A stretch of 64,000 bases of DNA from Yarrowia lipolytica (Eukaryota; Ascomycota; Dipodascomycetes; Dipodascales): assembly GCF_001761485.1 (NCBI RefSeq), contig NC_090773.1:744001-808000 (forward strand). The letters are read 5' to 3'. The notes under the pieces were generated by a model. It saw only the letters and a list, made by a program, of their open reading frames with translations. It was not told the DNA's origin and did no database searches. A program made the translations under genes and the position numbers. Shown here piece after piece: positions 52,682 to 64,000 of this stretch. The stretch's first letter is position 1. Each line of letters begins with the position of its first letter.

Positions 52682-54103
52682 CTAGTTAACCCAGTCAAGA
52701 ACCTTGGGCTCGTTAGGATCAGGCTTGGTCTTTCGCTGCATCACCTCCTTGACCTTCTCGCTCACACCAGGCTTACCAGAGTACTTGTTAGTAAAGTGGT
52801 TGACAACCTCGGCAGGGGAAGCCTTGTAATCCGACGATCGGGTCTCGCCCTTGATGTACTGCTCAATTTCCACCTCTCGGGGCAAGCCAAAGTTCCAGGG
52901 GTACTGCTTGTAGGTATCGTTGATGACCACCTCCATCTCGTCGTTCTTGGAGCCGGGTCGCTTCTGGATAAACGACTTGACAATCTCGGGAGTCACGCCC
53001 TCGAAAGAAGAAGGCTCCCACTGGGGCTCTCGGGCAGGCTTGTCAATGAGCTTGGCGGTGACACCTTCAATGAACTCTCGAGAGTGCATAAAGTTCTCGG
53101 CGTAATTGCACTCATCGTTGAACACGGACTGAATGTCCTGGTTTCGGCCTCGTCGCAGAGCGGCAAGAGTCACCTTGACAGAGGTAGGGGATCGCTCGCC
53201 CAGGAGCTTGATGATCTTCTCACCAGCCTCACCCTCCTGCTTCAGAGCTGCCACAATGTCCTCAATGGCGTCGTACTTGAAGGTTCGGTCGATCAGAGCT
53301 CGGAACTCGCCGCCGTACTGGAACTTGAAGTTGGCAGGCACCTCCGAGTAGTCGTTGAGCAGTGCGTTGAGCTGGGAGTACAGCTCGGTGGCGTCTCGGC
53401 CCTTGGGGATGTCCAGAGAAGCGATGGCCTTCTCCAGATCGTCTAGTCGAGCGGAGGGGATGTAGTGGGTGGCGAAGCCGGCAGCCACAGCCTCGTAGCC
53501 CTTGAGTCGGGACGAGGTCAGAGCCAGGAAGGTTCCAAGCTCTCCGTCGAGTCGGGGCAGGAAAAAGGTGCCGCCAACGTCGCAGAAGAAACCAATTGAG
53601 GTCTCGGGCATGGCCGAGAGGGTGGTTTCAGTGGCCACTCGGAAGGGAAGGTGCATGGAGACACCCAGACCTCCACCCATGGTGATGCCATGGTTGAGCG
53701 CAATCACGGGCTTGGGGTAGACGGATAGCAGGAAGTCCATGGCGTATTCCGTGCAGAAGAAGTCTCTGGATTGCTCAATGCCCTGGGCGCCTGCAGCGTT
53801 CTGCTTGGCAAGAGTAGCCACGTCACCTCCGGCACAGAAAGCCTTGTTGCCGGAGCCCTTGAACAGCACGACATTGGCGGAGTCGGATTTGAGCCACTCC
53901 TTGAGGCGGGGGAAGATGGCTCGGCACATGGGGTCGTCCAGAGCGTTGAGTTTCTTGGGCCGGTTGAGGGTGATGGTCCGGGTGGTGCCGTTGTCGCTGA
54001 AGAGTACAGGCGACTCCTCGGCAGCCGCCGTGGTCTGTGACATGAATCGGGTGTTGATTTGAGCTCGCAGGGGCATTCTAGTTCGGGCTAGTGTTCGCAA
54101 CAT
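52682..54103 (-). CDS. EHD3: 3-hydroxyisobutyryl-CoA hydrolase, mitochondrial
   Basis: Mitochondrial enzyme of valine breakdown that hydrolyses 3-hydroxyisobutyryl-CoA; in baker's yeast Ehd3 is also found with the small mitochondrial ribosome. The product is 473 residues (family about 385-500). The N terminus (1-25: MLRTLARTRMPLRAQINTRFMS) is Arg-rich without acids, a mitochondrial targeting peptide. The crotonase fold follows: ITLNRPKKLNALD, the oxyanion-hole CAGGDVATL (about 92-100), MGGGLGVSMH, and ETSIGFFCDVGGTFFLPRL with the catalytic Glu before SIGFF. The C-terminal half matches the hydrolase subgroup rather than enoyl-CoA hydratases. It is convergent with the transcription-factor gene. 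Confidence 0.94.
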   Translation of the reverse strand: MLRTLARTRMPLRAQINTRFMSQTTAAAEESPVLFSDNGTTRTITLNRPKKLNALDDPMCRAIFPRLKEWLKSDSANVVLFKGSGNKAFCAGGDVATLAKQNAAGAQGIEQSRDFFCTEYAMDFLLSVYPKPVIALNHGITMGGGLGVSMHLPFRVATETTLSAMPETSIGFFCDVGGTFFLPRLDGELGTFLALTSSRLKGYEAVAAGFATHYIPSARLDDLEKAIASLDIPKGRDATELYSQLNALLNDYSEVPANFKFQYGGEFRALIDRTFKYDAIEDIVAALKQEGEAGEKIIKLLGERSPTSVKVTLAALRRGRNQDIQSVFNDECNYAENFMHSREFIEGVTAKLIDKPAREPQWEPSSFEGVTPEIVKSFIQKRPGSKNDEMEVVINDTYKQYPWNFGLPREVEIEQYIKGETRSSDYKASPAEVVNHFTNKYSGKPGVSEKVKEVMQRKTKPDPNEPKVLDWVN

Positions 54104-56014
54104 GTTGGGTGTGCTGGGTTAGCTTAGTCTTTTAAGGTCCCCATGTTGGGTGGTTAGGGTAGGCTGTATTGTGGTGGGGTAATCCAAGGCGGAGATAAAC
54201 AGGTGAGATGGTTCGTGGGGGGCGCACAGGACATAAGCACAGACAAGAGACAGCGGTCAAACGCACCGAGTCGATTTCGCGTGCTGGTTTGTGGCCCCTG
54301 TCTGTGTCTGTCTATGCATCATTGTTCTTAGCACTGGCGTCTAGTGTCTAGTGTCAAGTAGCTAATGTGGCTTGGACCGTCCGTCTGAGTCTGAGTCTGA
54401 TTGTGTCTACTCACATTGTGATGTGTGTCGCACTGTCGTGTACAAGGTCAAGTAGTGGTGGTTTGGAAACACCCCATTAAGTATCTCTGAGCCACCACCT
54501 CCCTCCCACAACTCGGCCGAACGTCGGAGCTCTCTTTGTGTCCCTTCCTGTACAGTGTGTGGGGTAGACAGACACACAGCAATGTCTCCAGGCACGGGGG
54601 TATTTGATTGAACCGGTTCGCGCAATGCGGGCAAAAAAGAGCCGACCACAATGCGACACGACACGTTTCCAGAGACTTCAGCACTTTTCTCCATCACAGC
54701 TCAATTCCGCCTCAAGATGGAGACGTTTGCAACACCAGGGGTTGTATGATGTACCACTCAATGTGAGCAGAATTGCTTTCAATCTTGCTCGTGGACTTGT
54801 ATAAAGAAGATCAGAGCTGCTACCAGCTCTTTCCCTCGTTGCTCTTGTCCCTCATCCTCCTCTTTGATACTCACGCTCGGTCTGTGATCGGAGGAACAAA
54901 TTATTTTACCTTTGAAGTTGATTGTGGAACTGCATCCAAATTTTACCCGTGCCCGAGAGATGGATGTGGGTTCGATTTCGGGTCGACTCAATTTAACGCG
55001 ATATATTTCATGTGCGAAACAGACGAAAGATACGACGAACAAGTGAAAAGACATGGGAAAGACGTTGAAAAGTAACATCAAATTACTGCAACACATCAAA
55101 CGACTGAATTTCTCTACCGTTGTTGAGGTCATTTGGCCATACCTCCTCAATCAATGGGCCTAAGAAGACACCAGAAATCTCTGAAAAAGGACCTTACAAC
55201 TCTGAAATTTGAACTGAAAAGAACACAATTGTACAAGATACAAAATTTCCATCGTTCAGGACTTTAACCTCCTCAACACCCCCATTCAATCGCCCATTAC
55301 AATCACACCTCGTATCAATCACTGCTCCACTCTTACTATACAAAACCTTGGGAGAGCACAAACCAAGAGCAATTCGACAAACCGAGAGCAATTCGACACT
55401 ATAAGTACGGTAAACACAGAGTCGTTGCGCTTCCACACGGTCCCTAAAGACCCCAGATGTCTGATAGTGTCTTCAGGTCCGTCCAGCCCAACCTCACAAT
55501 GTCGTCCAGAACTCGTTCAAATGAGAATATTCCAGACTGGAACCGGGAATGTGCACTTTCAAAGCCAAATTAAACTGACAGTAAGAAGCTCAGCCTGTTC
55601 GTGATGGTCCAACTACCTCATCAAGGGACCTCCATGGTGACATTCATTTATAGCCGATTGATTAGTCAGCGAGAGTTTAATACCTTTTATGGTTCTCGGC
55701 TCTCTCTCTTTTGTTCCGTGGAAAAGAGGACTTCAAAATAGGCATGCTAGGTCCGTTTTCGACGCAAAAAAAGTACATGAATATGTTCAACAGGCGACAA
55801 CAATTATATGTACACGTTTAAATCCCCTCTATTCCCCCCACGCAACCCTCAAATCAACATGGTCTACAAAAGCATGAATAGCTCGATACCCCAACTCTAA
55901 TAATAAATTAAGGTCTGATACTCCTTGAATGTCATGTCATCGATTATTTGCCCTTGTAGATAGACGCGTGATTTACCCAGACTCGACTCGACGCTGGACA
56001 AGAACCCGACGAAG
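54104..56014. other. 1.9-kb intergenic, upstream of EHD3 and DES1-like genes
   Basis: Divergent promoter region. One small frame (54773-55075) is listed separately. GTGGTTAGGGTAGG near 54150 resembles a telomere-type repeat. GAGCAATTCGACA is repeated near 55367-55398. No other gene seen. Confidence 0.5.
54773..55075 (+). CDS. doubtful small ORF, 100 aa
   Basis: Open frame with a hydrophobic stretch (LFPSLLLSLILLFDTHA, about 19-35) that could be a signal anchor, then four spaced Cys (VDCGTASKFYPCPRDGCGFDFG, later MCETDERYDE). No family recognised. A TATAAA (about 54800-54805) lies inside the frame after its ATG, so transcription from it would miss that start. It may be an exon, a relic or chance. 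Confidence 0.2.
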   Translation: MLSILLVDLYKEDQSCYQLFPSLLLSLILLFDTHARSVIGGTNYFTFEVDCGTASKFYPCPRDGCGFDFGSTQFNAIYFMCETDERYDEQVKRHGKDVEK

Positions 56015-57157
56015 ATGAGCACCGAGACACAAAACGAGGTGCGTTCGCGCCACGTGACCACCGCCAATGAGCAGCACCCGAAAATCCATTCTGCCGGCCC
56101 CGTTTCCGAGGCGGACTTCTTTTGGACCTACCAGGAGGAGCCCCATAGATCTCGACGGATGGAGATCATCAAGGCGCACCCTGAGGTGACCAAGCTGACT
56201 GGACACGAGCCCCTGACCAAGTGGGTGGTTCTTGGAGTGGTTTCTCTGCAGTTTACATGTGCCTACCTGCTTCGAAACAGTCCCATTTTGAGCTGGCCGT
56301 TTCTGATCACAGCTTACGTGATTGGAGCCGTGTGCATCCAGAACCTGTTTCTGGCGATCCACGAGCTGTCCCACAACCTGGGTTTCAAGAAGCCGATCCA
56401 CAACAAGCTGTTTTCCATTTTTGCAAACGCCCCTATCGGAATCCCCTACAGCGCCGGCTTTGGACCCTACCATCTGCTACATCACAAACATCTGGGCGAC
56501 TTCCGGTTCGACACAGACCTGCCAACTCCCCTGGAGGCTGCACTGTTTAGCAATGTTGCCGGCAAGGCGTTTTTCGCAACCTTTCAGCTCTTCTTCTACG
56601 CCATCCGACCCATCTGTGTCGCCCAGTTGCCCTTCTCGATCATCCACTTTCTCAACATTGCCGCCCAGGTGGCTGTTGACGTGGCCGTGATCAAATTCTG
56701 GGGAATGCAGTCCTTCTGGTACCTTATCATATCGTCCTTCTTTGCCGGTTCGCTTCATCCCGTCGCTGGCCACTTTATCGCCGAACACTACGTCCTGGGA
56801 GATAACGTGGACGATGCGGAATCGACCATGAAGGAGTCTGGGTCGGATAAGTTGATGGCCGACAAGAACCGAAACTCCTCTTCGGTCGCACCCCCTGAGA
56901 CCTACTCCTACTATGGTATCCTTAACCTGGTTACCTACAATGTTGGATACCACAACGAGCACCACGACTTTCCTTTCGTGCCTTGGACTCGCCTGCCGGC
57001 TCTTAGAGAAATGGCCAAGGACTTTTACGACCCTCTGCCTCAGGTTAAGAGCTGGAGTATGACCATTGTCGATTTCATCCGAGATGATCGAGTGTCTTTG
57101 TGGTGTCGAGTGAAGAGAGATGAGGCTCAGATGAAGCGGTTGGCAGCACGAACCTAG
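56015..57157 (+). CDS. DES1: sphingolipid delta-4 desaturase (dihydroceramide desaturase)
   Basis: ER membrane di-iron enzyme that puts the 4,5-trans double bond into dihydroceramide, a step toward fungal glucosylceramide that baker's yeast lacks. The product is 380 residues, in family range. The N-terminal Lipid_DES motif appears as DFFWTYQEEPHRSRRMEIIKAHPEV (about 31-55). Three histidine boxes follow: HELSHN (about 116-121), HHKHLGD (about 155-161) and HNEHHDFP (about 312-319). Hydrophobic pairs flank the boxes. A polar insert (about 262-295: DDAESTMKESGSDKLMADKNRNSSS) between boxes two and three is longer than I would expect. It is convergent with UBA2, with only 208 bases between stops. 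Confidence 0.95.
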   Translation: MSTETQNEVRSRHVTTANEQHPKIHSAGPVSEADFFWTYQEEPHRSRRMEIIKAHPEVTKLTGHEPLTKWVVLGVVSLQFTCAYLLRNSPILSWPFLITAYVIGAVCIQNLFLAIHELSHNLGFKKPIHNKLFSIFANAPIGIPYSAGFGPYHLLHHKHLGDFRFDTDLPTPLEAALFSNVAGKAFFATFQLFFYAIRPICVAQLPFSIIHFLNIAAQVAVDVAVIKFWGMQSFWYLIISSFFAGSLHPVAGHFIAEHYVLGDNVDDAESTMKESGSDKLMADKNRNSSSVAPPETYSYYGILNLVTYNVGYHNEHHDFPFVPWTRLPALREMAKDFYDPLPQVKSWSMTIVDFIRDDRVSLWCRVKRDEAQMKRLAART

Positions 57158-57365
57158 ATATGAAGGAGACGAGTATCTACTGAGCGTCTAGCAAGTGCGA
57201 TACCTATCCATCGAGAGCGCTGCACCCATAGTTTTTGGGTGGTTAAAATAACATGGCCACACCCACAAGCTGGTGTGACGAAAAGAACATAGTTCATGTA
57301 TTTATTGGTAAAATTGAGACTCGCACAAGTGGCTAATAAGTAAGAATCCATATAATATATTACAG

Positions 57366-59183
57366 CTAATCCAACAGCACCACCTCCTCCACATCCTCGA
57401 CCTGCACATCCTTCTTCACCTCGTCGGTCCCCTCATCAACCTTGACCACCTTGGAGGGCTCCTCATCAAGAATAACCACACTATCAATTTCAGAAAAGCC
57501 TCGCTTGGAAGTATCAGCCACCTCCAGCTCGTCATCATCGTCGTCGTCCTCCTCAGGCTTCTCCACAGTATAAGTGGGAACTGTGGGGATAGGTGTGATG
57601 TTAGAAATTTTCTCGGAAGAAGCTTCTCCAGCGCTCTCTCGAGGCTCAAAGTAAATCTCCAGATTACGCAGCTTGATGTCATCATCGGAGTCGTCCATGA
57701 TGGTCACAAAAGACCGTTCCTTGACTCCCAGGTCAGCCAGAGTTCGCTCAAGGTTGTCATCGAAATCCACATCATAAATCAGCTGGCTGCTGAGCACAGC
57801 AAGCTCCTCCTTGGGGAAGAACTTGGACACCCACTCGACCAGATCGGACAGCTTTGTCTTGTCCACATCACACATGACCACCACTCGAGCAGCAGAACTG
57901 GTCACACACGAAGAAGAAGGAGGAGCGGGCTTGGTCACGGTGAAGAACCGGTCCCCTCCACGACGCGAAATGTAGTAGTCACGCGCCCGTTCGGGGGAAG
58001 TCAGCTGCCAAACACCCTGCTGTACAGCCAGAGCGGCAATCATGGCGTTGGTGGTCGCAATGGCGGGGATGATGTTGCCGGCAATCTGCTTGAGATCAAA
58101 CTTGGACTTGGTGGTCACGTGATGCACAGTGGCGAACAGCGTTGCTGCGGCAACCACAAAGTCGAGTGTGTCCTCGTCGTCCTTGTCGAACTCGAGCGTT
58201 TCTCCGTTGTTGAACCGCGTCTGGAGCCGTTTTGTCGCATCCAGAAACACGGCAAAGGCCTCTTCACGTGACCAAACGTTTTGGGCACGTGATTTTGCAA
58301 TATGTGCGCCGTCGAGATGCTTTGCCAGTTTCTCCAGCTCGTCCCAGGACTGCGGATCGGGTTTTTGACGTCCGTTATCGACATTGTGTTCAGCCTGTCG
58401 GGCGATATCGACGTCAAAGATCTTGCAGAAGACGTTTTTGCCAAACTCGGGCTTGGAGATGACGTCTCTCAGCTCAAGCAGCTCTGCTGTCTCTTTCTTG
58501 AGCGTGTTGAGCTCCTCCTTTGAGGCCTCTGATTCGTCCATTTCTCCGAGATCGAGATCGTTTCCGAACAACTGTACAAACAAGAACGATTTAGCCCAGA
58601 CAACGGTGTGGACGGGCTGTGAGGGTGTGGATCGGATAGTGCAAATGGGGAACGACTTGGGGGTCTCCTTGGGCACACAATCGACACATTCAGTCTTGCC
58701 CGCCAAAATGACCTGAGTCTGGCCCAGAAAGCCCGTGGTTCCAGACTCGACCAGCGGCACGTTAGCCGTTAGGCACATTCGGTTCACGTGTCTTCGAGCC
58801 TCCAGGTTGTCGAGAGCATTGTACACCAGGTCGAAGCCCTTGTACCACGACACGGTGAACTTGGGGTCGGTGATGATGTTGGCCAAGTGAGAAGTGATGT
58901 CGACATGGGGGTTGAATTTCTGGGCGGTGGCTCGGGCAACCACGCTCTTGGGCTGCTTGATGTGTTCGTGGCCAAACAGAAACTGTCGGTTGAGGTTGGA
59001 GAGGTCGACGGTGTCCAGATCAAGAACGGTGATCTTGCCAAAGCCCAGAAGCACCAGGTTTTTGAGCATTTCGCAGCCCACTCCGCCAGCGCCAACCAGT
59101 AGCACGTGACTGGATGCAATGGTGGCGACGGCCTCTTTTCCAAACGTTCGCTCGAGGTCCGAGTGGCGCTTTGTAGTGCTCAT
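57366..59183 (-). CDS. UBA2: SUMO-activating enzyme E1 subunit UBA2
   Basis: Catalytic subunit of the nuclear SUMO E1, which adenylates SUMO and takes it onto a Cys as thioester with its partner Aos1. The product is 605 residues (human 640, yeast 636). The adenylation domain has the ATP-binding GAGGVGCEMLKNL (about 32-44) and LDLDTVDLSNLNRQFLF. The catalytic Cys is C181 in KSFPICTIRSTPSQ. A zinc CxxC is present at C166/C169, but the second CxxC is reduced to a single Cys (C426 in SSSCVTSS). The ubiquitin-fold domain is about 440-530. The acidic tail contains VVILDE-type hydrophobic/acidic patches (about 575-605), possible SUMO-binding motifs. It is convergent with the desaturase. Confidence 0.96.
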   Translation of the reverse strand: MSTTKRHSDLERTFGKEAVATIASSHVLLVGAGGVGCEMLKNLVLLGFGKITVLDLDTVDLSNLNRQFLFGHEHIKQPKSVVARATAQKFNPHVDITSHLANIITDPKFTVSWYKGFDLVYNALDNLEARRHVNRMCLTANVPLVESGTTGFLGQTQVILAGKTECVDCVPKETPKSFPICTIRSTPSQPVHTVVWAKSFLFVQLFGNDLDLGEMDESEASKEELNTLKKETAELLELRDVISKPEFGKNVFCKIFDVDIARQAEHNVDNGRQKPDPQSWDELEKLAKHLDGAHIAKSRAQNVWSREEAFAVFLDATKRLQTRFNNGETLEFDKDDEDTLDFVVAAATLFATVHHVTTKSKFDLKQIAGNIIPAIATTNAMIAALAVQQGVWQLTSPERARDYYISRRGGDRFFTVTKPAPPSSSCVTSSAARVVVMCDVDKTKLSDLVEWVSKFFPKEELAVLSSQLIYDVDFDDNLERTLADLGVKERSFVTIMDDSDDDIKLRNLEIYFEPRESAGEASSEKISNITPIPTVPTYTVEKPEEDDDDDDELEVADTSKRGFSEIDSVVILDEEPSKVVKVDEGTDEVKKDVQVEDVEEVVLLD

Positions 59184-61007
59184 GGTGGTGTTGCTTGGAG
59201 GTGTAGAGAGATCACTTTAGCAATGGCCTCTGAAGGCAAATAGCCAAAGCTTATTTTTTATCGGTGATTTTACGCGATTAAATGTATTTATGGTACGTAT
59301 AATACTTGTAAATTGAGGATAAATTGGATAAAATGGAAATATGTGATTATCGCTAGTGTAAATACTTGTAGTAACTGTATATTTAGTATACAGAGTACGA
59401 TTTTGGTGGTCAAACAGGATCCTAAAGTAGAGACCACAGTGGACCATTAGTTCATGTCCAGTACGTGAAGTACAGATAACAAATTGAACCGCGCTTCTAC
59501 CAGTAATTGTCACAAACAGCTTTAGGACGTCACTTGGATGTCCAATTCATTGGTCAATAGGTCATTTCAGTCCTTAATGACGACCATCTGGAAGAGCGCA
59601 GGTTGCGGCAATCGAAATGGATGATGATAGTTTGAGAATGCCAATGACACTGCTAAGAGACACTATGACAGGTACAACATTGATGGCAATGATACTACTT
59701 GTACTGTATATATACCGGTATTTCGGAGTGATGGAAACACAGTAAATAACTTCTTCGAACCTCCCCAGGCAAGCTCACCATTGTGTGCTCATTTGGATAC
59801 AGATACACTCACTTAATGAAGGAGATGACAAAATGTTTCATGGGAAGGTCATTTCAATAACTCGAACAGGTCAGAGAGTTTATGAATGCTAGGAATATGA
59901 AGAGGAATGTTGGTGAGCATTCTCAGAAACAACTAGAGCTCTGGCAATAAGACAGCCATTGTACAGCAGTTCCTCAACGCGCATGGAAAGCAAGATACGT
60001 TTTGAATACGGCAAGGGGTAGTTCAAAAAGTGATTCTCCTGACTCGGTTGAGGTATGGGGCGAGGAGCCTCTTCCACTTCGCAAGTTCAATGGCTCATAA
60101 TAAAAGCTGTCATTGGAAGGGAGAAGTCCCATCAGTTGCAAGTATCGGATTGAAACCAAAATACCGTGACTGAAACGTCAATAGCTTCCAATTACCGTGC
60201 GGTATCGGTATCCCTTCCTCGCCAACCGTCTACGCCGAAAGAGAGAAGTCCGACCACCGGGTGCATCAAAACAAAGCATCCTTGTAGTACAATATGTACT
60301 TGTACAGTATGTAGTTGTCTAGACCTACGACACCAAGCCCAATGTAGACACAAGTAGTTGAAACAGCACTTTTACTCACCTCTAACCAGTTCTAAAAGTT
60401 CTTCTTATTCCAGTCAAGTTGGAACTGTGCCGTATAGACTTGGTACAAGAACCTGGTTCACAGCATTCCATTACAACCAGTTGTACCAACCAACAATAAT
60501 GTTGATACCTGTTCCACTGACCAAGGTGACATATCAGGTAACATATCAGGTGCTGGTAACATATACGATGACCATATCAACTCTTTCTACTCTATGTTTC
60601 TTCCATATACTTGTGTGAGTACAGTGTGTACATACACGACGAGTACACACAGAGCTTTAACAAATGCTCAAGAATTGTATGTACATTTACTGGATATACT
60701 TGTTACAAGTTTAGCTAGCTACGATACTGTTTGTTCAATCCCCAGAAAAGATCCAATAATGATACGTGCTAGGTAACTGTCACGTGACCAAGAGTCCCTT
60801 TTCGAGTCACATGACCCTTTGAATAAAACCACCGTCCAAACCACGTGAGCATCCTCTTCTCCCGCCCCCACTGTTCTCGCTTAAACAGCATCCGATGAGC
60901 CACGTCGGCTTTTTTAAATTAAAATTAAGCTTCTCAGATGTCCCTTCCACTACGCGACACGTCAACCAACGCTCCATCACGCCTTCTTGTCTAGACCCCA
61001 AAACACC
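59184..61007. other. divergent promoter region of UBA2 and DPM1
   Basis: No gene supported. TACTTGTA motifs lie at 59303-59310, 59363-59370, 59696-59703 and 60297-60304. Tandem CATATCAGGTAACATATCAGG-like units lie at about 60529-60560. A box cluster ahead of DPM1 holds GTCACGTGACC (60780-60790), GTCACATGACC (60807-60817) and CCACGTGAG (60841-60849). Confidence 0.5.
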
Positions 61008-62605
<1,598 letters not shown>

Positions 62606-62855
62606 GCCGAAGCAACAACAGTTAGAACAATCAATTATAATGAGAATCTTGGGTAGGTTGGAGATATCTACAGTATCATACAGTAGGAGTTGGTTGGGTT
62701 GGTTGGATCAGTTCACGCTTTAGTGGACTAGACATAACTTAGTTGAAGACCTTAGTTGAGAATTACTTGACCAGGAAATAAGCCCGCGATAGCCATGTAC
62801 AGTACGAATCAATACGAGTATGGGTGGTTGCTTAGCAAGACAATCAGGACAACAC

Positions 62856-62922
62856 CTCCACGGGTAACACGTGACTTCCCATACCACAACACCTCAACTC
62901 CACGGGTAACACGTGACTTCCC
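62856..62922. repeat. exact 25-bp direct repeat containing CACGTGA
   Basis: CTCCACGGGTAACACGTGAC plus TTCCC occurs at 62856-62880 and again at 62898-62922, with similar flanks (ACACCTC before, CATACC after). It looks like a recent local duplication. Confidence 0.92.
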
Positions 62923-62999
62923 CATACCCCATACCCCTACCTCTACCCACCTGCAGGTATGACAGCCATTAGGTTATTGACACGCATCACGAAATGATT

Positions 63000-63655
63000 T
63001 AGGGTTAGGGTTTATGAGATATAGCTGCACAGCGTGGGTCTGTCTCTGTCTCTCGTCTTCAAGGGTAGGGGTACTTGTCCTCTACTTGTAGCATCCTATC
63101 ATCCGCGATAGGGTTAGGGTAGCGGAAAATATTGGGCCTGTGGGAGTGTTTTTAGGGAAAAGCCGGTGGGGTCCATTGCGAGGTTTGCGGCACAATCCGG
63201 ATATAAAACCGAGCCGTTTGAGCCGTGCGTGCAATTAGACGGACTTACAAGGTCGGTATTTGGTCTGTTTATATTATTTTTTTGAACATGGCACTGTGTT
63301 CTATTTCTGTTTTACCTCATGGTTAGACGGCTCTATATTTTGAGGTGATTTTGGCGGTGGGATATTTCTATGAATGGGTCCAGAATGGGCAATAGTTGGG
63401 CTAGCGGCGTTCTGAAAGTACAATTGTGCTGTGCGGATGTCCATGAGAAAGTTGGTACTTGCGTCTCTCCCATTGCTCCATGTTTCGCCCTGTTTTTCAC
63501 AGCTCCTTTGGACCTTGTATTCCTGCGATCAAACAGCGTATGAAGCTAAAATTGCGTTTTTCGGAGACGATTGGCTCGGACTTAAGAGGGAGCTGTGGGA
63601 GAGGACTTGGAAGGGCGATAGAGGGAGCGATTGGACGGGCTTTACAGGGTTAGGG
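63000..63655. repeat. three interstitial AGGGTTAGGG blocks
   Basis: TAGGGTTAGGGTTTA (63000-63014), TAGGGTTAGGGTAG (63109-63122) and AGGGTTAGGG (63646-63655), with a related GGGTAGGGGTAGGGG at about 63862-63877. Confidence 0.8.
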
Positions 63656-64000
63656 ATCCGTATCATTGATTTTACGGGCCAAACCCTTCCACCGCCTTTC
63701 CTGTCGCTCCCCAACCCCCCAATTGAACCCGTTATCCAGCTTAACATATAGTTACATATTCCTCAGACTTTGGCGTACATTCATCTTTTTTGCCAGTGCA
63801 GCTTTTTTGCAGTGCCAGTTGCATATTGTTTATCCGGGGGATGAGGGGAGTTAGACGGACGTGGGTAGGGGTAGGGGTTTAGGGGACCGAACAGGAGCCC
63901 TCGGATATACATGGGGATGCCAAGCATAGCAATTCCCGGTCAATCCGGACACCCTAGCCCCAATAATGAGCCCTCCAGGAGCTCCAGACACCAGCAGTCC

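Larger units (their letters stand above)
62606..64000. other. 1.4-kb region after DPM1 to window end
   Basis: No gene supported; frames of 60-106 codons near 63430-63850 have no recognisable content. It holds an exact 25-bp direct repeat, TACTTGTA at 63083-63090, TACGAGTA near 62814, and three AGGGTTAGGG telomere-like blocks. A new gene could start beyond the right edge. Confidence 0.5.

Overview
The window looks like nuclear DNA of the oleaginous yeast Yarrowia lipolytica or a very close relative. It contains a complete L1-clade LINE that matches my memory of Ylli from that yeast. Genes are widely spaced (about 18 host protein genes in 64 kb) and almost all lack introns, CTG is read as leucine, and the one spliced gene has GTGAGT at its 5' splice site with a branch-like CTAAT only a few bases before the AG. 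The gene set is ordinary fungal housekeeping. No CRISPR array, rRNA gene or LTR element was seen.

Layout, left to right. An (AAAAT)n tract and a 5'-truncated Ylli tail (517-772) come first. Next are adenine phosphoribosyltransferase (minus), a Dal5-type anion permease (minus), a TOK1-type two-pore potassium channel (minus), an AIM6-like secreted phosphodiesterase (plus), an intron-bearing tRNA-Phe(GAA) (minus) and a short-chain dehydrogenase (minus). The full Ylli copy spans about 15.0-21.5 kb (plus). SAC1 phosphoinositide phosphatase (plus) converges on ALG5 (minus). A GAS-family glucanosyltransferase (minus), an ENV9-like oxidoreductase (minus), a PI31/FUB1-like proteasome regulator (plus), an intron-bearing tRNA-Glu(CTC) (plus) and a secreted CAP/PRY protein (plus) follow. 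After that come an unrecognised 239-aa protein (plus), a Zn2Cys6 transcription factor (plus) converging on mitochondrial 3-hydroxyisobutyryl-CoA hydrolase (minus), a sphingolipid delta-4 desaturase (plus) converging on the SUMO E1 subunit UBA2 (minus), and a spliced DPM1 (plus).

Several genes touch the secretory pathway. ALG5 and DPM1 make the two dolichol-phosphate sugars used for N-glycans, GPI anchors and O-mannosylation. SAC1 controls ER/Golgi PI4P and, in baker's yeast, is reported to act with Dpm1. The GAS protein is itself a GPI-anchored client. This is shared biology rather than an operon, because each gene has its own flanks.

Three observations stand out. (1) A 22-nt exact match to the end of an Illumina paired-end adapter lies just downstream of the GAS gene, right after a poly-C run, so the assembly there is suspect. 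(2) A short motif, TACTTGTA/TACAAGTA with the variant TACTCGTA/TACGAGTA, occurs dozens of times in the intergenic DNA and was not seen in any called host gene, sometimes as clusters or perfect palindromes. (3) The DPM1 gene has a 17-codon first exon and an 881-nt intron, which single-frame gene finding would miss. Large gene-poor blocks (28.9-32.2, 35.8-39.1, 40.1-44.8 and 45.6-50.6 kb) hold microsatellites, minisatellites and hairpins but no gene I can support.
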